Assembly (NCBI RefSeq): GCF_021023085.1
Contig: NZ_PGCK01000006.1
Location: 1-64,000 of the forward strand
Length of the DNA: 64,000 bases
Origin: Methanooceanicella nereidis
GTDB lineage: Archaea > Halobacteriota > Methanocellia > Methanocellales > Methanocellaceae
Direction: 5' to 3'
In this document: piece by piece, positions 54,674-62,892 of the stretch
Layout of the letters: each line of letters starts with the position of its first letter
Numbering within the stretch: position 1 is the first letter of the stretch
Program-made: the position numbers and the translations under genes
The notes under the pieces: model-generated
Database searches by the model: none
Seen by the model: the letters and a program-made list of their open reading frames with translations, nothing else
What the model was told of the DNA's origin: nothing

Positions 54674-56983
54674 TTATCGTTCTAAGGCTGGCAGCAAGAC
54701 CACGAACTTCGCGCCCTTAGTATGATCACCCGGCACCCGATCCTCAACCCATACCCTTCCATTGTAGCTTTCTACGAGCGATTTGACCAGATATAATCCG
54801 AGGCCCATGCCTTTCACCTTGATAGATCCCTTTAGCAATCGCTTGAAAACTCTAGCCTTGAATTCATCGGGGATGCCCGTACCGTTATCCTCAACTATCA
54901 CACGACAATATCGAATGCCTTTCTCCTCTACTGAGTCCAGGTCTATTCTAATATCAGCGTAGTCCCCGGTGTGCTTGATAGCATTACTCACAAGATTTGC
55001 AAACACGTCGTGTAACAGCTCGTTCGCCCCGACCCAATAATGCTCGCATCCGTTCAGGTTCAAGGTGATCGTCTTTTTGGTCATCGCCCCGAACTCCCGC
55101 TGCACATCCGAGAGTATATTCGCCAGGTCGACCTCCTTGTTCTGGAATGCACCGTCCTGGAGCTTCTGCAGCTTCCTCACGTTCTTGATCAGCAGGGCGC
55201 TCCGCTGTAGCACCTCTATGGGCTTATCCAGAAGCTCCCTTTCGCATTCTTCAGCCTGCATATCCCGCACAAGCTCGAGATAGCCCAGCGCGATCTGGTG
55301 CATGTTGTTGATATCATGGCCCATCAAATCGAGATACAACTCAGCCTGCTGTTTTGCGACTGTCAGCTCTTCCTCAACCCGCTTGCGCTCGGTGATATCA
55401 TGAACGGTTCCATGTAGTTTTAACGGCTTACCATTATTAAAAATTACTTTACTACGGACCTGTATATTTATTACTGAGCCGTCTCTTCGGAGGATACGAT
55501 GCTCGTTAGGCTCAACTTTCGCATCGTTAACCACCGTCATTATTTTTCCCAACGCTTCATTCCTATCGTCAGGGTGAATAAAGCTGACATATGCATCGAA
55601 GGATGGTTGTATTTGCCCCGGACATAAGCCAAGGATGCGATAAAGCTCATCAGACCAGGTTAATACATGATTGTTTATATCCCATGTATAACTACCAATG
55701 TGCGCGACTTCCTGGGCGGCGGCAAGATTATATTCGCTTTCCCGGAGTGCTTCCTCAGCCCGCTTTCTCTCGGTGATGTTATCGAAAACAGTGGTGAAGT
55801 ATCCCCTTTCTGTACTGTACACTGAGATCGAAAACCATGCTGCAAGAGGCTTGAACTCGATCTCAAACATCTCAGGCCGGCCGGTCAGAGCGACTCTTCC
55901 ATATATCTCAAATAATTCAGGATGTAACTCTTTGATCCCGGGAAATATCTCTGTAGCCTTTTTACCGACTACATTTTCCAGCCCTATCAGCCTTCCGAAC
56001 GCGTTATTGACGTTGATGTAGACAAAATCGATCGGATTTCCACCGTTATCAAATTGCATCTTGCAGTAGGCAAACCCATTCATCATATTTTCGAATAGTG
56101 AGCTGTAACGCGCTTCGCTCTCCCGCAAAGCCTTCTCCAGCGGTATTTCCACATAGCCACCGGTCATCTTCAGGCTCCGGACGGCTACGAGCATATACAA
56201 CCCGCCAAGGAACTGGCCTCCCCGTCCGACCCAGCTCAGAAGCGTGGCCGGGCTGCCCTCGATGATCAACGTACCCATGCCCAGGCCGATCAGTAACAAG
56301 CCCAAACCATACCATAGCAGAAACGGCGTACGGGACTCGCGATACAGGAAGCCGATGCTTGCGAATGCGATGACGAACTCGGCAACCGTTGCGAAGAGGA
56401 CTACCTGGCGCAAGAGAGTAAATCCCTGCCCGTCTACATAGAACGCCGGAAAAGCCCCGACCAGGGCGCCCGCGACCAGTATACTCATGATCATAAACAT
56501 TCCCGGATAAGCTAAGCCCAACTGACGAGTGGTGGTTGACAACATGTTCTCGCGAGGTCTCTCCGCTAACGCCCAGTAGGAACTTCCCAGGAAGCATAGT
56601 CCCGTCAGAAAGACGCCCATATTGTGGACTGTGACGGCCGCGTTCAGGTCCCACAGCAAGTTTCCAGCGAGCAGGTAAGTGATGGCAAACGCCATCATGC
56701 CACAACCCATGAACAATACAGCCCTGGAGCCCGTATTCAGATAGCTTCGCGCGGCCAGATATACAATGAGAAGCGAGGCCGAACCACAGAACAGGGTGTT
56801 GAGCGTGGTCAGAAGCACCGGATACTCATAGGTAGTCTTGATGCCTGATGAATAGAAAATAGCAATTGCTGCTGCCATTAACAGGATAGGTGCCCATATC
56901 AGCCTTTCCCACAATAAAGCCGGAGATTTTTCTATGATCCTGTCATCATCCGTTTTTCTTAATGAGATAATGTCAATCCTCAT
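54674..56983 (-). CDS. Membrane-bound PAS sensor histidine kinase
   Basis: 769 residues from ATG 56983. About eight N-terminal membrane helices of the MASE type, two PAS domains, an H-box E-L-Y-L-D-L-M-G-H-D-I-N-N and the HATPase (V-E-D-N-G-T-G-I). The C-terminal half is closely related to the kinase at 51904, so the pair looks like a duplication with swapped input domains. Confidence 0.88.
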   Translation of the reverse strand: MRIDIISLRKTDDDRIIEKSPALLWERLIWAPILLMAAAIAIFYSSGIKTTYEYPVLLTTLNTLFCGSASLLIVYLAARSYLNTGSRAVLFMGCGMMAFAITYLLAGNLLWDLNAAVTVHNMGVFLTGLCFLGSSYWALAERPRENMLSTTTRQLGLAYPGMFMIMSILVAGALVGAFPAFYVDGQGFTLLRQVVLFATVAEFVIAFASIGFLYRESRTPFLLWYGLGLLLIGLGMGTLIIEGSPATLLSWVGRGGQFLGGLYMLVAVRSLKMTGGYVEIPLEKALRESEARYSSLFENMMNGFAYCKMQFDNGGNPIDFVYINVNNAFGRLIGLENVVGKKATEIFPGIKELHPELFEIYGRVALTGRPEMFEIEFKPLAAWFSISVYSTERGYFTTVFDNITERKRAEEALRESEYNLAAAQEVAHIGSYTWDINNHVLTWSDELYRILGLCPGQIQPSFDAYVSFIHPDDRNEALGKIMTVVNDAKVEPNEHRILRRDGSVINIQVRSKVIFNNGKPLKLHGTVHDITERKRVEEELTVAKQQAELYLDLMGHDINNMHQIALGYLELVRDMQAEECERELLDKPIEVLQRSALLIKNVRKLQKLQDGAFQNKEVDLANILSDVQREFGAMTKKTITLNLNGCEHYWVGANELLHDVFANLVSNAIKHTGDYADIRIDLDSVEEKGIRYCRVIVEDNGTGIPDEFKARVFKRLLKGSIKVKGMGLGLYLVKSLVESYNGRVWVEDRVPGDHTKGAKFVVLLPALER

Positions 56984-57438
56984 AGAAGCCACATTAAGAA
57001 ATGAATAATATACGTAATAAAATAATAAATAATTTTTCTTTAATCGATTATCTTTCAATATATTGACACTATAGCGATATTTTTTATGATCTGTTAACTA
57101 ATAGTTACAGTAAATTGCCAGTTTATTATGTCGAGGTTATAAGGATAAAGGGTCCATAAACGGTTTTAGGATTGCTCTGAATAGCATAGGTCAATTGTTA
57201 CATATAAAGAGAACACGTGTAATTTTGACTGGCTCGATAACAATTTAACAATTAATGATAGCGCTAACTAAGAATAAGTAAATGAGATTTTACGCTGACA
57301 ATACGAACGATAAAGATCGTTATTTATGAACCCCTTTATGGATTAATTTTATCTTTTTGACAGCATGAATATAGGGAAACGCTAAATAATTTAAGTAGTA
57401 TCCAATCATCATCAGTTAAAATAATTGAGGCAATTCCG
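56984..57438. other. Intergenic region before sepS
   Basis: 455 bp, A/T-rich. A small hairpin AACGAT-AAAG-ATCGTT lies at 57306-57321. Otherwise nothing beyond presumed promoters for the divergent genes is recognisable. Confidence 0.4.
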
Positions 57439-59040
57439 ATGAAGTTCGATCCGGAACAGGTTAAGACAGAGACCAAAGAGGATTTTGACAAGGCGTGGAG
57501 CGAGAGCACTAAATATCTGACGCCGGTGGACCCAGTTAAAGACTATTCTATGAAAATGGAGCAGGGTAAAGCCCACCCCGTCTATGAAACGATGAACAGG
57601 CTCCGCGAAGCTTACATTAATCTGGGGTTCGAAGAGATGGTGAACCCCATCATAATTGAGGAAAGCGACATTTTCAAGCAGTTCAACTACGAAGCGCTGG
57701 CCGTCCTGGACCGCGTATTCTACATAGGAGGGCTGCCGAGGCCTAACGTAGGCATATCCGATGAAAGGTTCGCGCAGATAGAGGAGATCTTCGGCAGGAA
57801 ACTGACGGAGGAAGATAAAGAGACCATACGCACCATCTTGCACAAGTACAAGAAAGGCGAAATAGAGGGAGACGACCTTGTCGCCGACCTGGCAGCAGGG
57901 CTGAACGTACAGGACTCTAAGATAGCGGTCATGATCGACCATGTCTTCCCTGAGTTCAAAAAGCTCGAGCCGGTATGCTCGAGGAAGACCCTGAGAAGCC
58001 ATATGACCTCCGGCTGGTTCATTTCGCTTGAGGCTTTAGTGAACAGGCGCAAAACACCCGTAAAATTATTCTCGGTAGACCTTGTTTTCAGGAGAGAGCA
58101 GGAAGAGAGCGCAGACCGTCTCAGGGCCTATCACTCCGCTTCATGCGTAATAATGGACCCCGACGTAAACGTCGAGCACGGCAAGGCTGTCGCTGCCGGC
58201 CTGTTAAAGCAGTTCGGTTTCTCGGACTTTAAGTTTAAGCCGGACGATAAGCGCAGTAAGTATTACACCCCCGACACCCAGATAGAGGTGTACGGATACC
58301 ACCCGGCATTAAAGGGCAGCAACACTAAGTATAAGGACGGCTGGGTGGAAATAGCGACTTTCGGAATATACTCCGCCACTGCACTTTCACAGTATAATAT
58401 CCCGTACCCCGTCATGAACCTGGGCCTGGGCGTAGAAAGGCTTTCCATGATATTATACCAGGCAAAGGACATGAGAGACATGGTGTACCCGCAGTTCCAG
58501 GAAGAATGGGTACTGGGCGATAAGGAGATCGCGGATATGATCTCTATAGAGATGCAGCCTTCGACCAGAGAGGGCCATGACATCGCAATGTCGATAATAG
58601 CTACTTGCGAGCGCCACGGCACAGATGCCAGCCCGTGCGTGTTCGAGGCCTGGTCAGGCACCCTGAACGGAAAGAAGCTAAAGGTGACCGTATCAGAGAA
58701 AGAGGAAAATAAAAAGCTCTGCGGCGGCGCATTCTTGAACGAGGTGTACGTGCTGAACGGTAACGTATACGGTATACCGAAGGGCAACCCGAAATTCAAG
58801 GAGATAGAGGAAAAAGGCGTAAGCACCGGTATAAGATATATCGATGCCATTGCCAACGCAGCTGCCAGAAACATAGAGGAAGGCGTCTATGAGACCTCGG
58901 TAAAGATGTCCAGGGCGCCCGGCGACGTCAACGTCCTTATAGACCCTGTCGCGCTTAGATACATTCAGGGTAAGAAGAACAAGATAGACTTCCGCGGACC
59001 TGTCTTTACTTCAGTAGAGACCGAGATAACCGGGGAATAA
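57439..59040 (+). CDS. sepS: O-phosphoseryl-tRNA synthetase
   Basis: 533 residues. Class II synthetase that attaches phosphoserine to tRNA-Cys, the first step of the indirect cysteine route in methanogens. The whole protein reads as SepRS: opening K-F-D-P-E-Q-V-K, H-M-T-S-G-W-F and R-E-Q-E-E-S-A-D-R-L in the catalytic core (motif 2), then G-L-G-V-E-R-L-S-M (motif 3). SepCysS is not in this window. Confidence 0.97.
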   Translation: MKFDPEQVKTETKEDFDKAWSESTKYLTPVDPVKDYSMKMEQGKAHPVYETMNRLREAYINLGFEEMVNPIIIEESDIFKQFNYEALAVLDRVFYIGGLPRPNVGISDERFAQIEEIFGRKLTEEDKETIRTILHKYKKGEIEGDDLVADLAAGLNVQDSKIAVMIDHVFPEFKKLEPVCSRKTLRSHMTSGWFISLEALVNRRKTPVKLFSVDLVFRREQEESADRLRAYHSASCVIMDPDVNVEHGKAVAAGLLKQFGFSDFKFKPDDKRSKYYTPDTQIEVYGYHPALKGSNTKYKDGWVEIATFGIYSATALSQYNIPYPVMNLGLGVERLSMILYQAKDMRDMVYPQFQEEWVLGDKEIADMISIEMQPSTREGHDIAMSIIATCERHGTDASPCVFEAWSGTLNGKKLKVTVSEKEENKKLCGGAFLNEVYVLNGNVYGIPKGNPKFKEIEEKGVSTGIRYIDAIANAAARNIEEGVYETSVKMSRAPGDVNVLIDPVALRYIQGKKNKIDFRGPVFTSVETEITGE

Positions 59041-59070
59041 GGTTTAAAGCTTTAAAATAAATCCTCGTTT

Positions 59071-59703
59071 GTGAACGTAAAGGAACTATACGAGGAGCAA
59101 AAAGAACTTGCAAAGCAGGCAATTCTGGTCGACTCTTTCGATAAGATGGAACTCATCGGAGGGGTTGACTGCGCTTATTTTGAAGATAACGTGATCAGCG
59201 GCGCTGTCGTTATTGACTATAATACCTTCGAGCTGGTCGATAAGGCTTACGATGTCTTAAAAGTTGATTTTCCATATATTCCAGGGTTACTTGCATACAG
59301 GGAAGCAGTGCCTATGATGGCAGCAGTCAAGAAACTGAAGATAAGACCGGATATATTAATGGTTGATGGGTTCGGTACAAACCATCCGAGAAGATGCGGC
59401 ATTGCCACATATATAGGCATAAAACTTGACATACCTGCAATGGGCGTAGGAAAAAGTTACATGTACGGAAAAGTCGAAGAAGATGAGATCTACCAGGATG
59501 GCGAGAAGGTCTGCCAGCTTTTATACTCCAGGAAAAGTAAAAGGCCTGTTTACATTTCTCCGGGGCATAGAATATCCCTCTCTACCAGCGTGGACATAGC
59601 CAGACACTTCATGGATGGCGGAAGGATACCTCTGCCGGTTAAGCTTGCAGATGAATATGTGGCTGACATAAAACAAAAAATATTGAAAACGGTACATACT
59701 TAG
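59071..59703 (+). CDS. nfi: Endonuclease V
   Basis: 210 residues, GTG start. G-G-V-D-C-A-Y near residue 30, then Y-R-E-A-V-P and M-V-D-G-F-G-T-N-H-P-R-R, then G-V-G-K-S. These are the catalytic Asp and Glu of endonuclease V, which nicks DNA (or RNA) at deaminated inosine. Follows sepS by 30 bp. Confidence 0.92.
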   Translation: MNVKELYEEQKELAKQAILVDSFDKMELIGGVDCAYFEDNVISGAVVIDYNTFELVDKAYDVLKVDFPYIPGLLAYREAVPMMAAVKKLKIRPDILMVDGFGTNHPRRCGIATYIGIKLDIPAMGVGKSYMYGKVEEDEIYQDGEKVCQLLYSRKSKRPVYISPGHRISLSTSVDIARHFMDGGRIPLPVKLADEYVADIKQKILKTVHT

Positions 59704-59742
59704 TCGTTCGTCAATTAAATCAGATTTTTAATTAATCTTTTT

Positions 59743-60028
59743 ACCATGAAACGCACAAAGGCGAACAAGGAACACAACACTGCTAACCACAAAGCGCACA
59801 AAGGCGAACAAGGAACACAACACTGCTAACCACAAAGCGCACAAAGGCGAACAAGGAACACAACACTGCTAACCACAAAGCGCACAAAGGCGAACAAGGA
59901 ACACAAAGGACTTCTTTTAGAAGATTATCCTATACTTAAAAAAATTTGTGTACTTTAATCGCCTTCGTGCGCTTCGTGGTTAACAGTTTAGTGTTCCTTG
60001 TTCGCCTTCGTGCGCTTCGTGGTTAACA
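59743..60028 (+). repeat. 43-bp tandem array with inverted partner, copy C
   Basis: About 3.8 copies of a 43-bp unit (GCGCACAAAGGCGAACAAGG core) run from 59743 to about 59907. Two inverted units follow at about 59957-60028, separated by the same central sequence as hairpins A and B. Units on the two sides differ in matching ways (CACAAAG on one side, CACGAAG on the other). Confidence 0.92.
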
Positions 60029-60099
60029 AAATTAGTGGACTTTTGAGCTTTTTGTAATTAATTTGCCAGAGTTATAATCTTGCTATAAAAAGAAAGATA

Positions 60100-60117
60100 A
60101 AAGGGGTAAACCCCTTT
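60100..60117 (-). terminator. Terminator after the leuCD-like operon
   Basis: AAAGGGG pairs with CCCCTTT around TAAA. On the minus strand it is followed by a T-rich region, just after the small subunit stop. Confidence 0.7.
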
Positions 60118-60119
60118 AC

Positions 60120-60632
60120 TCACTTGTTCTTTGCCTTTAAGTACGGCATCAGTCCGCCCGCTTCGAGTAGCTGCTGCATGAACTCGGGGATAGGCTTGAA
60201 CGGGAATGACTTGCCGGTAGTGTGGTTAACGATGACGTTCTTATCGAAGTCAACCTCAAGCTCGTCTCCCTGCTTCGCATTCTTCGAGATGTCCTTGCAC
60301 TCGATCAGCGGTAAGCCGATGTTGAACCCGTTCCTGTAGAATATCCTGGCGTATGAATCGGCTATGATGCAGGAAACGTCGCATGCGAGTATGACCTGCG
60401 GTGCCTGCTCTCTCGATGAGCCGCAGCCGAAGTTGTTAGCCGCCACAAGTATCGGGTTCTTGACCTTCTGCGAGTCCTCGTAGAATGTCGGGTCGATAGA
60501 CTCGAAAGCGTGCACTGCGAGCTTCTTAAGGTCGAGCTCGTCGTACTTATACTTGCCAGATATGACCTCGTCAGTGTTGGTGTCGGGAGGGTATATCCTG
60601 AGCACCTTTGACTTAATGTTCTTTAAAGCCAT
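60120..60632 (-). CDS. leuD: 3-isopropylmalate dehydratase/homoaconitase small subunit
   Basis: 170 residues. Swivel-domain aconitase family with N-N-F-G-C-G-S-S-R-E-Q-A-P and the D-T-N-T-D-E opening. The substrate loop reads G-K-Y-K-Y-D, not the Y-L-R-T or Y-L-V-x usually cited for homoaconitase or IPM isomerase, so its substrate is unclear. Follows the large subunit by one base. Confidence 0.85.
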   Translation of the reverse strand: MALKNIKSKVLRIYPPDTNTDEVISGKYKYDELDLKKLAVHAFESIDPTFYEDSQKVKNPILVAANNFGCGSSREQAPQVILACDVSCIIADSYARIFYRNGFNIGLPLIECKDISKNAKQGDELEVDFDKNVIVNHTTGKSFPFKPIPEFMQQLLEAGGLMPYLKAKNK

Positions 60633-60633
60633 C

Positions 60634-61890
60634 TTAGAGCACCTCCCTCGGGTCGGTGACCTTGCCGTATATCGCGCTGACAGCTGCGACAGGCACGTTC
60701 GATAGGTAGATCTCTGACTTGTTGTTGCCCATGCGTCCCTTGAAGTTCCTGTTCTGAGTCGAAAGGACCTTCTCGCCGTCGCCTAGCGCCACTGTCCTGC
60801 CTATGCAGAATCCGCAGCCCGGCGGGCATACGGCTGCACCAGCCTCAATAAGTGTCTGGATGTAGCCAGCCTTCATAGCTTCCATCATAACGCCCCTGCT
60901 TGCAGCGTATACGACTAAGCGGGTGTCCTTGTGGACCTTCTTGCCCTTTAATATCTCAGCCGCTACCTTCAGGTCTTCCAGCCTGCCGTTCGTACATGAG
61001 CCTATGCAGACCTGCTGCAGCTCCATTCCCGCGAAGTCGGTAACAGGCTTAACGTTGTCAACCCTGTGCGGGTATGCGATGTACGGGACTAATTTTGATG
61101 CGTCGATATGAAGTTCATCCTTGTATACAGCGTCCTTATCGGCAGAGAGTTCCTTATATTCATTCTCTCTTCCGTGTTTAGCCAGGAACTGCCTTACTTT
61201 TTCGTCCGACGAGCATAATCCTACCTTACCGCCTGCCTCTATCGCCATGTTGGACATGACAAGCCTGGAGTCGACGGTCATGTTCTTGACAGTGCTGCCG
61301 GTGAATTCCATTGACATATAAGTGGCACCGTCGGCAGTGATCTCCTTTACGATGTGAAGGAACACGTCCTTGGATGTGACATGTTCGGGTAACTCGCCGT
61401 CGATCTGGAACTTGAACGATTCGGGCACACGTAGCCAGGTAGTACCATATGCCATGATCGCGCCTACATCCGTAGAGCCCATCCCGGTACCGAATGCCGC
61501 TAATGCTCCATGGGTACATGTGTGGCTGTCGCCACCGATGATGATCTTACCCGGAGCGGAGAACTTTTCCGCGACTATCTGGTGACAGATGCCGTCGCCG
61601 TTCTCGAAGAAGTACGGCATATTGTTCTCGCGGGCGAACTTTCTCATGAATATCTGGACGTTGGAGACCTGTTCGCTCGGGGAAGGAGATGCGTGATCGC
61701 AAATACCGCCCACTTTTAACGGGTCGAAAACCTTCCTGGTGCCAAGTTCTTTTTCCATCTGCTGAATTGCCAGAGGCATGGTACCGTCATGAGAGAAGAC
61801 GAAATCCACAGGCACGGTGACTATGTCGCCCGGAATAGCCTCGGTCCCGCTTTTCTCCGATAATATTTTTTCTGCTAGCGTCTTGCCCAT
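60634..61890 (-). CDS. leuC: 3-isopropylmalate dehydratase/homoaconitase large subunit
   Basis: 418 residues. [4Fe-4S] aconitase family: V-P-V-D-F-V-F-S-H-D near the N-terminus, C-I-G-S-C-T-N-G-R-L and C-P-P-G-C-G-F-C-I-G-R for the cluster. Methanogens use one such enzyme for leucine and isoleucine routes and another for coenzyme B (homoaconitase); the role here is open. An upstream GTAC-phased motif is shared with 20.58 kb. Confidence 0.9.
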   Translation of the reverse strand: MGKTLAEKILSEKSGTEAIPGDIVTVPVDFVFSHDGTMPLAIQQMEKELGTRKVFDPLKVGGICDHASPSPSEQVSNVQIFMRKFARENNMPYFFENGDGICHQIVAEKFSAPGKIIIGGDSHTCTHGALAAFGTGMGSTDVGAIMAYGTTWLRVPESFKFQIDGELPEHVTSKDVFLHIVKEITADGATYMSMEFTGSTVKNMTVDSRLVMSNMAIEAGGKVGLCSSDEKVRQFLAKHGRENEYKELSADKDAVYKDELHIDASKLVPYIAYPHRVDNVKPVTDFAGMELQQVCIGSCTNGRLEDLKVAAEILKGKKVHKDTRLVVYAASRGVMMEAMKAGYIQTLIEAGAAVCPPGCGFCIGRTVALGDGEKVLSTQNRNFKGRMGNNKSEIYLSNVPVAAVSAIYGKVTDPREVL

Positions 61891-61951
61891 CTTTTTTCAC
61901 CTGGAATTGAGGTTGTGTATGCTTAAGCGCTGTGTGCATATAAAGTTTCTT

Positions 61952-61979
61952 ATGTACGGATATGTACATTGAAGCACGA
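61952..61979 (-). promoter_or_regulatory. 10-bp phased GTAC operator candidate (leuC-like gene)
   Basis: GTAC at 61954 and 61964 and GCAC at 61974, one helical turn apart, with GTACATTGAAG identical to the copy at 20588. Sits just upstream of the TATA-like element (about 61935-61945) of the leuC-like gene. Confidence 0.55.
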
Positions 61980-62130
61980 CAGCAAACACATGTTATAAAA
62001 GTCATTTTTTCGTACCTTGATCCGGGTACGCTCTTAACCGGTATGGGGTTTTGATTGATGATATAATACGTTTTTGGTTTGTTTAACAATATTATTTTGG
62101 TTCTACTACGATTTTTGGGATGATGTTTTA

Positions 62131-62673
62131 TTGTTTCTTTCGGATGGCAGGTAGATACTAATTTCACAGAGACACAGAACCACTAAAATTTTTTTAGGAT
62201 TTTTAAGGGCGCTAAAGCTCTAAGAAGTTACTCACCAAACCACTAATGCTCTAGTATCACAGTCAACGCACTAACGTCCCAAACGCCCGACTCAACGCTC
62301 AAAGTGCACAAAGACACTAACGCTAAAACAAGGCCCGAACCTCCCCAAAGCACGAAAATTTAAACCACTGTTTGTGTCGTGCCTTATTGATCATCATTAT
62401 ATCCGGTATGTTCGGTCGTGTTAAACGGAAACCGCGCTATTGAACTTTGGTGGTTTGGAGAGGTTCGGGTCTTGTTTTAGCGTTAGTGAATTAGAGAGTT
62501 TAGTACGTTGAGTCGGGCGTTTGGGACGTTTGAGCGTTGACGGTGATACTAGAGCATTAGAGATTTCGTGAGTATGTTTTTGGTGCTTTAGAGACCTTAA
62601 AAAATCATAAAAAAAATTAGTGGTTCTGTGTTTCTGTGAAATTAGTATCTACCTGCCATCCGACAGGCATAAT
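62131..62673 (+). repeat. Giant palindrome, copy 5 (forward orientation)
   Basis: 543 bp. GTAGATACTAATTTCAC on the left is mirrored by GTGAAATTAGTATCTAC on the right, a further paired change relative to copies 2-4. Central CTGTTTGTGT sets orientation. Lies between the leuC-like and ornithine cyclodeaminase-type genes. Confidence 0.95.
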
Positions 62674-62892
62674 TAAAAATTCCCAAAATCTAAGAAGAAC
62701 CATAAAAATTAAAGAACAATATACTCATTTTCCTGTCGCAGTAAACACCTATTTCACGGAATCAAGATAAGCATACTTTATATAGCCATTTTAACGCGAA
62801 GGTTTACTATGTCGCAGTACATATTTTTTTAATAAACAGGCAGTTATATATGAGATGCCAACAATCCTACTAGACATTGATTGGTGAGTTAT

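Noticed and set aside
56049-56705. 218-residue minus-strand frame within the membrane kinase
   Set aside because: Alternative frame of the membrane region; rich in Arg and Gly without a family match.
59743-60028. Possible CRISPR array
   Set aside because: The intervals between repeated blocks are identical rather than unique, and the unit is inverted on the far side. No cas gene is near.
113-62673. Insertion sequences as source of the palindromes
   Set aside because: No transposase is encoded in any copy, and I could not identify target-site duplications. A non-autonomous element moved by a transposase elsewhere remains possible.
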